Shown one piece after another: positions 7,792 through 15,404 of a DNA stretch of 58,300 nt (position 1 is the first letter of the stretch; each line of letters begins with the position of its first letter). A program made the translations under genes and the position numbers. The DNA is from Flavobacteriales bacterium. Lineage in GTDB: Bacteria; Bacteroidota; Bacteroidia; NS11-12g; UBA9320. Under the pieces are notes generated by a model. That model did not search any database and was not told where the DNA came from. It worked only from the letters and a program-made list of their open reading frames with translations. The stretch covers positions 1-58,300 of the forward strand of contig JACJZT010000010.1 in the NCBI GenBank assembly GCA_020635455.1, written 5' to 3'.

Positions 7792-9951
7792 ATGGACGAA
7801 AAAACCACAGAAATTTACAAAGCCTGTCTTAAAGAAACGGAAATAAAATATGGTTACGGCGATGGGTTTTTCAAACCAAGGCTTGCCGGTATCAACCATC
7901 TGGAAGTAGGACATTCAAAAATTATCAGCAATCCGGTTACCATACTTCTTGAAGCCATCTTTAGCTTTTATAAAAATTTAAGACGGAGAGTCCAAAAACT
8001 CAATGCTTTATTGTTTCCCCGGCGTCATCACATCTATGCAAAAGTAAAGGATAGCTATGTTACAGGAAGATTAATGCACCTCGACAGAGCCGAAATGAAC
8101 GTACCTATCCACAATGCCGAGGTGGAACTATGGGCAAGAACCAAATTTACGTTTCAATGGAAAAAACTTGGTGTTACCGTTAGTGATAATGAGGGCAACT
8201 TTGAAATTCGGTACACGCTCAGAGAAGCCCGTAATTTCTTTATCCGAAGCATACAACTTGAAATTTATCAACCAACGGATGTAAAATACAATGGCGACAG
8301 GCCTTCAACAACGTATAGGGTTTATCATTGTGAGAAAATCAACAAATCAGACCTTATTGGCCTTGGATATTCGGTTAATACCATAGCCCTTCCTTTATGG
8401 GAATACCGTACCGACATTGACCTTCCAAGGGCCTATTTTCCCGAAAACCTTCGTTTCACCCCTGAAGTATATGTACAGGGAAGAGAAGATGCTCTGATTC
8501 AACAACTTATACCTATAGAATTAACTAAGCAAAAACATTTGTTTCAAATAAAAAAGGAACCCGGAATGCTCACTCTGGAGGATATACAAAAAGATTATCC
8601 TGAAAATCTGACCCTTGCCATGGAGAAAAAATTACCCGGCTACACCAGGGGCGATGAATGGTTTGGTTTCAGGATGATGAACGGGATGAACAAAGCTTCG
8701 TTTATGCCGGATAAAGACAAAAAGGGGATCTATCATGTTAAGTTTTTTGGAGCAGGAGATTATGAACACAATAACGAGTATGCCTTTCCCGATACCGACA
8801 TAGAATTTGAGATCCACAAAGACAAAACACCTTTGCCGGTTGCCATCACATTTACAGGACCTTTGAACGCTCTGAACAAAGATCCATTTCAAACCAGAAC
8901 CTTTACCCGTAACGATGGTGAAGACTGGCTTGCCGCCAAAAGACTTGCAAGGGTTTGTGGAGCCGTATGTGCTGAAGTTGACGAACATTATACCGGAACC
9001 CATGTTAATACCGAACAATTTGCAATCGCCGCATTCAGAAATTTTAGAAAAAACCCGGTTACCTGGATTCTTTTTCCTCATCTAAAGGAAGTATCATTGA
9101 TCAACGCAGGAGCGGATAAAACAATTATTGGCGGATATTTACCAACTGCCACAGCATTAACTACAAAAGGTTTGGTAAATCGATGCAGGGACATTCTGGG
9201 TGTTCACAACTGGAAGGGCTGGCAGCCCATGGAGGTTATTAATGAAACCCATACGTATGCCAAAGCTGAAAACCTTTTCTGGAACCTTCTGGGGGATTTT
9301 ATGGATTTCTTTTTTGAGAAATATGAAAAAGACATAAAAACCTTCTGGAATGAGGTGTATTTTTTCTCTGAAGATCTCGTAAATCACAGCGTCCCGGTCT
9401 TTTTATCCGAATTGCACGTCGAAAAAATGAATGCATCAAAAAAAGAAAGATATGAGCGATTGAAAGAATACACACATTTTCAGTTTGGCTATCACCCGGA
9501 ACATTCTGCTGAGATCGTTCATGGCAAATCGGTCGCGATGAGTTCCATTACAAAAAGTAAAACGTTTACCCGTGATGAAGATTTCAATAACTTAAAGGAT
9601 GCATGTCGCTATGCGATCATGATGGCTACGTTTTCTCATACATGGATCAATGAACATCAGTACGACGATCTGGGAGAAATTCTATACAGTTGTGGTGGAT
9701 TGCGATTTGGTGAGAAAGAATCCGGTGTGATCGGACCGGAATCGGATCCTCATATAGCTCCCGACCTTACCAGAAGTACACAGATGTTGTGGTTCACAAA
9801 CTTTTTATCAAGGACCGAATATGGATTTATTACCCGTAACGAAGAAAACGATATACATCCATATTTCATCGAATTGCTGTTGAAACACAAAGATGAATTC
9901 ATGGAACTCGGGGTGGATATAGAATCCATTGAATCAAGAACCAATATTTAA
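7792..9951 (+). CDS. Iron lipoxygenase, PLAT domain not recognised
   Basis: Lipoxygenases insert O2 into polyunsaturated fatty acids to give hydroperoxides. All five expected iron ligands are present in this 719-residue protein: H399 and H404 (HYTGTH, H-x4-H), H616 and N620 (HTWIN, H-x3-N), and the C-terminal carboxylate of I719 (ending RTNI). Other family signatures are DEWFGFRMMNG and WILFPHLKEVSLIN. The N-terminal third is not a recognisable PLAT/beta-barrel domain. Instead, residues about 84-165 look like a small beta-sandwich of the transthyretin/CNA-B sort (VTGRLMHL, VTVSDNEGNFEI), so membrane or substrate docking may differ. No signal peptide is seen. The start is 3 nt after the cyclase stop, and the catalase-like gene begins 1 nt after this stop. 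Regiospecificity cannot be read with confidence. Confidence 0.92.
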   Translation: MDEKTTEIYKACLKETEIKYGYGDGFFKPRLAGINHLEVGHSKIISNPVTILLEAIFSFYKNLRRRVQKLNALLFPRRHHIYAKVKDSYVTGRLMHLDRAEMNVPIHNAEVELWARTKFTFQWKKLGVTVSDNEGNFEIRYTLREARNFFIRSIQLEIYQPTDVKYNGDRPSTTYRVYHCEKINKSDLIGLGYSVNTIALPLWEYRTDIDLPRAYFPENLRFTPEVYVQGREDALIQQLIPIELTKQKHLFQIKKEPGMLTLEDIQKDYPENLTLAMEKKLPGYTRGDEWFGFRMMNGMNKASFMPDKDKKGIYHVKFFGAGDYEHNNEYAFPDTDIEFEIHKDKTPLPVAITFTGPLNALNKDPFQTRTFTRNDGEDWLAAKRLARVCGAVCAEVDEHYTGTHVNTEQFAIAAFRNFRKNPVTWILFPHLKEVSLINAGADKTIIGGYLPTATALTTKGLVNRCRDILGVHNWKGWQPMEVINETHTYAKAENLFWNLLGDFMDFFFEKYEKDIKTFWNEVYFFSEDLVNHSVPVFLSELHVEKMNASKKERYERLKEYTHFQFGYHPEHSAEIVHGKSVAMSSITKSKTFTRDEDFNNLKDACRYAIMMATFSHTWINEHQYDDLGEILYSCGGLRFGEKESGVIGPESDPHIAPDLTRSTQMLWFTNFLSRTEYGFITRNEENDIHPYFIELLLKHKDEFMELGVDIESIESRTNI

Positions 9952-9952
9952 A

Positions 9953-11056
9953 ATGAAACGGCAAAAAAGAACAATTCTTAAACAATTTTTGCTCTGGTTT
10001 GGAGCGGTGATCGATAAGTTGGTGTTATGGTGGTATGCACGTTTGTTTTCATTTTTAATAGCCGTTTTTCTTTCGTTTCCTAAGCGACAAAGAATGAGTC
10101 ATAATAACGGGATCGGTGGTGAAGGATGGTTGAAAATAACAGAAGAACCAGAATTTCCCGAACACGATTTTTTTGAAAAAGGTGCCGTTTTTCCGGTGAG
10201 GATACGACATGCTTCTGCTACGTTTCTCGACGATGCGATGAACTGCATTCGCAGCATTTCAATAAAATTTGCTCATAACAGATACAAAAGTCCCTTTGAT
10301 CTGGAAATGAATACCGGTGAAACCAGTTTGTTCTGGAGTGCTGCCAGCTTTATGCAGTTTGCAAAAAAAAGAAATGAAAAATGGGGTGTAGAATACGTTG
10401 AATACAATCGCCATTATCCTGAGGGACTTGAAGGGGCAAAAAAAGCTGTCAGAAGGCATGCAACATCCTTTTACAATTTACATTATTATGCCAAAACCCC
10501 TTTTCTGTTCATGGGCAAGGACAAAATAAAACGATATGCCAAATACCGGATCATCCCTCTCGAAGATGTTAAGGAATCCGGGCTGGAATACAATATAAGC
10601 GACTGGGACATGAGCAATCAACGGGTATTGCCCCACGAAAAAAGAGGCAGGAATTTCCTTAAATACGAATACGAAGACCGGATCAAAAGGCATGGTGCAT
10701 CCTACCGTTTGCAAATACAGGTAAGAACGGCCAGTGATGATGAAGATCCGGAGATATTCAATAATATGGTACCCTGGAATGAACAGATCTATCCGTGGAT
10801 GGAACTTGCCACTTTTCATATTGACAAGGTCCTTGACTGGAAAGAAAGCACTTTGTCGGTTTTCTCCCTTAACAATATGCCGAAATCACTTGGCGTACTT
10901 CCTGCCAAGTCGATCTTTGATTACAATTCACTTAATTATATGCGAAAACATTCGGAGCTGGCACGAAAGGCAAGAATACTCTCCCTTAAGATCTTCGGAA
11001 TGGTCCCTCCTATTCCCGATAACGACAACCGAAACTATTCGGAATGGGGTGCATAA
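9953..11056 (+). CDS. Catalase-related hemoprotein-like partner of lipoxygenase (coral AOS-like)
   Basis: This 367-residue protein matches the catalase-related domain that, in the coral Plexaura fusion, converts lipoxygenase hydroperoxides to allene oxide. From memory of that protein, the alignment is nearly ungapped around SHNNGIGGEG, FPEHDFF, FPVRIRHA, MNTGETSLFW, NLHYY and YRLQIQVR. The expected distal His is H50 (preceded by S49) and the distal Asn is N120. At the proximal site the catalase R-x3-Y reads R331-KHS-E335, so the axial Tyr appears replaced by Glu; Y324 and Y329 lie nearby. The first 45 residues are strongly hydrophobic and aromatic, suggesting membrane association. The frame is open back to a TTG at 9929, but the ATG at 9953, 1 nt after the lipoxygenase stop, is preferred. 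It could be an allene oxide synthase, another hydroperoxide-metabolising enzyme or an inactive binding partner. Confidence 0.85.
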   Translation: MKRQKRTILKQFLLWFGAVIDKLVLWWYARLFSFLIAVFLSFPKRQRMSHNNGIGGEGWLKITEEPEFPEHDFFEKGAVFPVRIRHASATFLDDAMNCIRSISIKFAHNRYKSPFDLEMNTGETSLFWSAASFMQFAKKRNEKWGVEYVEYNRHYPEGLEGAKKAVRRHATSFYNLHYYAKTPFLFMGKDKIKRYAKYRIIPLEDVKESGLEYNISDWDMSNQRVLPHEKRGRNFLKYEYEDRIKRHGASYRLQIQVRTASDDEDPEIFNNMVPWNEQIYPWMELATFHIDKVLDWKESTLSVFSLNNMPKSLGVLPAKSIFDYNSLNYMRKHSELARKARILSLKIFGMVPPIPDNDNRNYSEWGA

Positions 11057-11183
11057 ATCGGTATAGTTTTCAAATATGCTATTCATCGGAACAGTTCTTA
11101 TGTAAATGCATAAACTAAGGTTTACAGCTTTCAATATTGTGCTCAAGGTAGAAGGCCATTTTACTGCTTCCATCCAACTGCAA

Positions 11184-11558
11184 TTATCCTGAGTAATGCC
11201 AACTAACGGTAATTTGTATGGAATCACCGTAATTTTCCCTATCGATCCGGATTGAATTACCTTTTGAATAATGGTTATAGTAAGGTATGTAAAGCTGATC
11301 AGCTCTAACCTGCAATTTTCCTCCACCGATCTTTGCCGAATTTTTCTTTAAATACTGAATGGCTCTGTTCCAAATTTGTTCGGAACTGTCGATGGAAACC
11401 TTAAAGGGATTGAGTTGACTTTTTACCGCATTTTCACAAACCGGATCTGTTTGCGGCGAAACAAGATACCTGATGCATAATGATCCGGTTATCAGTAGCA
11501 AAATTAAAAGCAGTAAGGTATTGAGGTTTTTGAACAAGATCGGTATAAATGGCTGCAA
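11184..11558 (-). CDS. Hypothetical single-pass membrane protein
   Basis: A 124-residue product of no family I recognise. It has one hydrophobic segment near the N-terminus (about residues 14-31, LLLLILLLITG) followed by a mostly polar domain that ends in beta-rich sequence, so it is probably anchored with the domain outside the cytoplasm. The start is a TTG at 11558; no nearby ATG exists in frame, which lowers confidence. It stands alone on the minus strand between two plus-strand units, with about 130-160 nt of apparently non-coding DNA on each side. The membrane-anchor pattern and sensible composition argue that it is a real gene rather than a shadow. Confidence 0.6.
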   Translation of the reverse strand: MQPFIPILFKNLNTLLLLILLLITGSLCIRYLVSPQTDPVCENAVKSQLNPFKVSIDSSEQIWNRAIQYLKKNSAKIGGGKLQVRADQLYIPYYNHYSKGNSIRIDRENYGDSIQITVSWHYSG

Positions 11559-11691
11559 ACAAATTTATGCAATAGCCTACAAAACCGTATTTAATTTTAT
11601 TTTCTGTATAAGAAATAGATGGTGTAATTTACCTTTTGTCGATGGAATGAAGTGTTTTAACCAAAAACCTAAAAAGGAGACCAGAATGTAT

Positions 11692-11699
11692 TAACTTTG
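11692..11699 (+). promoter_or_regulatory. Candidate -7 element for the creD-region operon
   Basis: TAACTTTG fits the TAnnTTTG consensus and lies 17 bases before the ATG at 11717, a usual distance for a short leader. No TTG is seen at the -33 position, so this is a partial match. Confidence 0.4.
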
Positions 11700-11716
11700 A
11701 ATATCAAAGTACTTTT

Positions 11717-12361
11717 ATGAACAATACAGAAAATTCATTGAACGACCTTAACGAGATCCGAAAAATGATGGAACGTTCAAGTAAATTCATTTCCCTGAGT
11801 GGCCTTTCGGGAGTTATTGTGGGAGTTACGGCTCTGATCGGAGCCGCAGTGGCCAAATACAAACTTAACGGTCATTACAGCATCGGTGAACAACAAACGG
11901 TATGGAACTCATACTTATTGCACAACCTAAGTGAATACAGCTTCTATATTTTGGATGCCACCATTGTTTTGATCGTTGCCATCGGTGCCGGGATACTTCC
12001 CACCATTGCAAGGGCCAAAAAATTCAAACAAAACATTTTTCATCCGGTAGCTTACAGGATGTTTGCAAACCTTTTAATTCCGATCGCAGCCGGAGGGGTT
12101 TTTTGTCTGCTGCTATTTAATTACTCTATTTTCGGCCTGATCGCTCCTGCCATGCTGATATTTTACGGACTCGGACTTGTTAATGCAAGCCATTATACCC
12201 TTTCCGACATTCGTTATCTTGGGTTTATACAAATAATTCTTGGGGTCATAAACGGTTTTTATGCCGGAGAAGGGCTCTACTTCTGGGCCTTGGGTTTTGG
12301 TATCATGCACATTGTGTATGGGCTATATTTATATTTTAAATACGAAAGAAATCAATCTTAA
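11717..12361 (+). CDS. Multi-pass membrane protein upstream of creD
   Basis: A 214-residue integral membrane protein with about six hydrophobic segments (for example GLSGVIVGVTALIGAAVA, FYILDATIVLIVAIGAG, IQIILGVINGFYAG). The short N-terminal cytoplasmic tail has a charged helix (DLNEIRKMMERSSKF). I know this type from Bacteroidota as a conserved membrane protein that travels with a winged-helix regulator and CreD. Here the same trio is present, with CreD starting 10 nt downstream. No catalytic motif is visible, so the function is unknown; the context suggests a part in envelope homeostasis. It is the first gene of a probable six-gene operon running to 15403. Confidence 0.85.
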   Translation: MNNTENSLNDLNEIRKMMERSSKFISLSGLSGVIVGVTALIGAAVAKYKLNGHYSIGEQQTVWNSYLLHNLSEYSFYILDATIVLIVAIGAGILPTIARAKKFKQNIFHPVAYRMFANLLIPIAAGGVFCLLLFNYSIFGLIAPAMLIFYGLGLVNASHYTLSDIRYLGFIQIILGVINGFYAGEGLYFWALGFGIMHIVYGLYLYFKYERNQS

Positions 12362-12371
12362 AAACAAAATC

Positions 12372-13703
12372 ATGGAAAATAAAATCACTCTTTGGCAGCG
12401 TTATTCTGCCATGCTCAAAATGGTACTGATCGCCTTTTTAACCCTCTTATTGTTAATTCCCTCCTTTATGATCCAGAGCATCATACACGAACGAAAATAC
12501 AATCAACAAAGTGTGGTTGACGAAGTTGGTGCCAAATGGGGAAAAGAACAAGTCGTTTCGGGTCCTATCCTTTCCATACCCTATCTGCTCGTTCGTAAAA
12601 ATGAAGGCAACCTGACAGATTATGTTCATTACTTGCCTGAAACCATGAACGTGAAAGGTGAAATGGATGTAAAAACCAAAAATCGAAACATTTATAAGGT
12701 AATAGGCTATAGTTCGGATGTTGTGGTTACCGGAAAATTAACTCGTCCGGATCTCGAAAAATTTGGCAATAAAATACAAAATGGTATGGATCTTTCAGGT
12801 TGTATCGTTCAGGTGCCGGTTTCAGATCTTAAAGGAATCAAGGAAAAAGTGTTTCTGGAAACCGGCAATAAGTTATTTGAAATGAACCCGGGTCCTCCTG
12901 ACAGTGATATTAGTTCATCGGGATTATGGATCAAAATTAACCTGGATGAATTCTTTGATGGTAAGCAAACCATCGATTATAAAATTCACTTTAAAAAACT
13001 CGACGGAACCCAAAGGATCAAAATTTTACCCTTGGGCAAAGAAACCGTGGTAAACCTCAGGGCAAACTGGGAATCACCGAGTTTTGACGGCAATTTTCTT
13101 CCGGAATGGAGTAAAATTGACACCTCAGGTTTCAATGCCAGATGGACCGTACTTTCGCTTAACCGAAATTTTCCTCAGGAATTTAAAGGTTATAATTCAG
13201 GAATTTTAGAATCCGAATTCGGAGTAAGCTTTATTCAGCCGGTAGATCATTATTTGCTTTCCGAAAGAAGTTCGAAATACGCCATACTAATCATTGCCCT
13301 AACCTTTTTGAGCTTTTTCTTTTGTGAGATCACCGCTAATCGCAAAATACACCCGATACAATACATCCTCATCGGTTTGGCCCTGGTTTTATTTTTTACC
13401 CTGCTTTTGTCCTTATCGGAACAAATCGGGTTCGACAAAGCATATTTCGTTTCGGCATTTGCTATTATTTCCCTGATCGCTTTTTATGTGCAAAGCATTT
13501 TAAAAAGAGCAAGGATAACGTTCATACTTACCGGGATCATGACCCTGCTTTATGGCTTTATCTACATTATTCTGCAGCTCGAAAATTATGCTTTGCTTTT
13601 TGGAAGCATTGGACTCTTTGTAATTCTGGCATTGGTAATGTTTGTTTCAAGAAAAATAGACTGGTATAATGTTGGGGTAAGCAATCCCGATGAATACAAT
13701 TAA
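12372..13703 (+). CDS. creD: Inner membrane protein CreD family
   Basis: The CreD family comprises inner membrane proteins linked to envelope integrity and, in some bacteria, beta-lactam and colicin tolerance. The 443-residue product has an N-terminal TM segment (MVLIAFLTLLLLIPSFMI), a motif region QSIIHERKYNQQ followed by GPILSIPYL typical of the family, a large extracytoplasmic domain (about residues 45-290) and a block of C-terminal TM helices. The frame is open upstream to 12261, but that part lies inside the preceding gene, so the ATG at 12372 is chosen. It sits between a membrane protein and a small winged-helix regulator 3 nt downstream, the usual partners. Confidence 0.9.
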   Translation: MENKITLWQRYSAMLKMVLIAFLTLLLLIPSFMIQSIIHERKYNQQSVVDEVGAKWGKEQVVSGPILSIPYLLVRKNEGNLTDYVHYLPETMNVKGEMDVKTKNRNIYKVIGYSSDVVVTGKLTRPDLEKFGNKIQNGMDLSGCIVQVPVSDLKGIKEKVFLETGNKLFEMNPGPPDSDISSSGLWIKINLDEFFDGKQTIDYKIHFKKLDGTQRIKILPLGKETVVNLRANWESPSFDGNFLPEWSKIDTSGFNARWTVLSLNRNFPQEFKGYNSGILESEFGVSFIQPVDHYLLSERSSKYAILIIALTFLSFFFCEITANRKIHPIQYILIGLALVLFFTLLLSLSEQIGFDKAYFVSAFAIISLIAFYVQSILKRARITFILTGIMTLLYGFIYIILQLENYALLFGSIGLFVILALVMFVSRKIDWYNVGVSNPDEYN

Positions 13704-13706
13704 AGA

Positions 13707-14012
13707 ATGATAGAAGGGATCAACAAACATTTTGAAAACAGGATCCGGCTTGGGATCATGAGTTTGCTTATGGTAAACCAAAGGCTTGATTTTAACCGAA
13801 TGAAAGAATCTCTTCAGGTAACCGATGGCAATCTGGCAAGTCACCTTAATGGTCTCGAAAGGGAAAAGTATATTGAGGTCAGGAAATCGTTCATAGGCAA
13901 GAAACCGAACACAAGTTACAGGGCTACCTCCGAGGGAGTTGAAGCTTTCAAACAACATTTAAACGCACTCGAATCCATTATTAACATAAAAAATCAAAAT
14001 GAAAGGAATTAA
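13707..14012 (+). CDS. Small winged-helix transcriptional regulator
   Basis: A 101-residue DNA-binding protein of the MarR-like/HTH_34 winged-helix type. The helix-turn-helix core is around residues 15-60 (LLMVNQRLDFNRMKESL then VTDGNLASHLNGLEREKYIEV), followed by a wing (KSFIGKKPNTSYRAT) and a short dimerisation helix. It starts 3 nt after creD and overlaps the DUF1361 gene by 14 nt, so it is translated within the same operon. By analogy with similar Bacteroidota clusters it probably controls this operon itself. The effector is unknown. Confidence 0.88.
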   Translation: MIEGINKHFENRIRLGIMSLLMVNQRLDFNRMKESLQVTDGNLASHLNGLEREKYIEVRKSFIGKKPNTSYRATSEGVEAFKQHLNALESIINIKNQNERN

Positions 14013-14634
14013 AGATCAATCTATAGTCTTAATGCTGTTAACTTTAACAGGAATTGTACCCGCATTATTTTACTATCTTAGTGCGGGTAAAGAGATCTTT
14101 CTTGGGCTAACCTGGAATGTTTTTCTTGCCTTGCTTCCTTTTTACTTTGCCATAAAATCAGTGTCGTCGGGACATAGAATGATCAAATATTTCAATACCT
14201 TCTTATGGCTCATTTTTTTACCGAATGCACCTTATTTGATAACAGACATAATCCATGTAAACCGAAATCACGGTTACGAAGGTTTCATCGTTTATCTTGT
14301 TGCGATTATGTCTTTCACAGGGCTACTTTCCTGGTTGTTTTCGGTGAGATTGATGTTGTCGAGACTCCCGGGAAAGCTTAGGTTATGGAAAAAATTCAGC
14401 TACTTCGCTTATCCGGCCTTGTGCATTTTATCAGCAGTTGGGGTAAGTATGGGCCGCTTTGCCAGACTTAATTCCTGGGAATTGCTTTACAACCCATTTG
14501 GTGTGTTACTTTCCACCATTAAAATGTATGCACATTTCTGGCCATGGGTTATCACCCTCGGAATGTATTTGGTTTTAATTTGGATAAGAAAAATAGATTT
14601 CGGAAAATTGAGTCTGTTTAACGTGCAAAAATGA
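13999..14634 (+). CDS. DUF1361 family membrane protein
   Basis: A 211-residue multi-pass membrane protein of the DUF1361 family. Its hallmark is FNTFLWLIFLPNAPYLITDIIHV around residues 70-92, and about six to seven TM helices cover the rest of the chain. Its biochemical role is not known. It overlaps the upstream regulator by 14 nt and the downstream dgkA by 4 nt (ATGA), so translation is probably coupled along the cluster. Confidence 0.88.
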   Translation: MKGIKDQSIVLMLLTLTGIVPALFYYLSAGKEIFLGLTWNVFLALLPFYFAIKSVSSGHRMIKYFNTFLWLIFLPNAPYLITDIIHVNRNHGYEGFIVYLVAIMSFTGLLSWLFSVRLMLSRLPGKLRLWKKFSYFAYPALCILSAVGVSMGRFARLNSWELLYNPFGVLLSTIKMYAHFWPWVITLGMYLVLIWIRKIDFGKLSLFNVQK

Positions 14635-14981
14635 AACGGTTGATACGGTCTTTTCAATATGCCATACAGGGAATGAAATATTTATTCTCCTACGAACGCA
14701 ATGCTCAGGTCCATTTGTTCTTTGCCATTCTGTCTATTGGTATGGCTTATTATTTCGAGCTTAACAGCACCGAATGGATACTTATTATTGTCTGTATTTC
14801 TCTTGTTTTGTCTGCCGAGGCATTCAATACATCGATTGAAAGAATGTGTGATCTGGTATCAAAGGAAAGGTCGCAACAAATTAAGATCATTAAGGATGTA
14901 TCAGCAGCGGCGGTAACATTCCTGGCAATTGCTTCCTTTATTATCGGGTTGATCCTTTTCGTTCCAAAAATGCTGATGTAA
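14631..14981 (+). CDS. dgkA: Diacylglycerol/undecaprenol kinase family
   Basis: DgkA-type integral membrane kinases phosphorylate diacylglycerol or undecaprenol with ATP and recycle envelope lipid carriers. The 116-residue product has the short N-terminal amphipathic helix (SFQYAIQGMKYLFSYERNAQVH), three TM helices and the active-site motif EAFNTSIERMCD, with the acidic residues that bind Mg-ATP. Its length matches the family. It overlaps DUF1361 by an ATGA and lies 5 nt before the OsmC gene. Gram-positive homologues mostly use undecaprenol; which substrate is used here is not visible. Confidence 0.92.
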   Translation: MKRLIRSFQYAIQGMKYLFSYERNAQVHLFFAILSIGMAYYFELNSTEWILIIVCISLVLSAEAFNTSIERMCDLVSKERSQQIKIIKDVSAAAVTFLAIASFIIGLILFVPKMLM

Positions 14982-14986
14982 AAAGA

Positions 14987-15403
14987 ATGGCAAACAAACA
15001 AAAGACCGTCTCTTCAAAACACATAACAGGTTCATCCTTCGAGGCACACATCGACGGACACAGTATAAGGTTTGATGACAGCGATGGCAATACCGGTCCA
15101 AGACCAAAAGCTATCCTATTGAGCGCTCTTGCTATTTGCGTAGGATTCGACCTCGTTCCAATACTAAATAAAATGAGAGTGTCCTTTTCAGGTTTGAATT
15201 TGGTCACAACTGCCGATGTTAGTGAAACCATTCCCTCAGTCTACACTAAAATTGAGCTTGTTATAGAGTTGAAAACCGATCTCATTAACCGGTCTAAAGT
15301 TGAACGTGCCGTTAAATTATCCGTGGAAGACTATTGCGGCGTTTACGCCATGCTCATTAAAGTTTGTCCAATTGAATATCGCATCCGTTACCTAAGGGAA
15401 TGA
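14987..15403 (+). CDS. OsmC/Ohr family peroxiredoxin-like protein
   Basis: OsmC proteins reduce organic hydroperoxides with two redox Cys residues. This 138-residue protein has both: one in the central helix (LAICVGFDL) and one near the C-terminus (EDYCGVYAML). The N-terminal strands (SFEAHIDGHSIRFDD) and the RPKAILLSAL helix start fit the family fold. It is the last gene of the creD-region operon and converges with the M28 peptidase gene, with 1 nt between the stops. Since the window also encodes a lipoxygenase, an organic-hydroperoxide reductase is a fitting neighbour, but the link is only inference. Confidence 0.88.
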   Translation: MANKQKTVSSKHITGSSFEAHIDGHSIRFDDSDGNTGPRPKAILLSALAICVGFDLVPILNKMRVSFSGLNLVTTADVSETIPSVYTKIELVIELKTDLINRSKVERAVKLSVEDYCGVYAMLIKVCPIEYRIRYLRE

Positions 15404-15404
15404 T

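Noticed and set aside
8632..9081. Minus-strand open frame of 149 codons inside the lipoxygenase gene
   Set aside because: Opposite a region containing the catalytic H399/H404 site; no domain, so a shadow.
11473..11694. Plus-strand frame of 73 codons upstream of the creD-region operon
   Set aside because: Overlaps the better-supported minus-strand membrane protein gene and a promoter region; Cys/Lys-rich with no family-like pattern.
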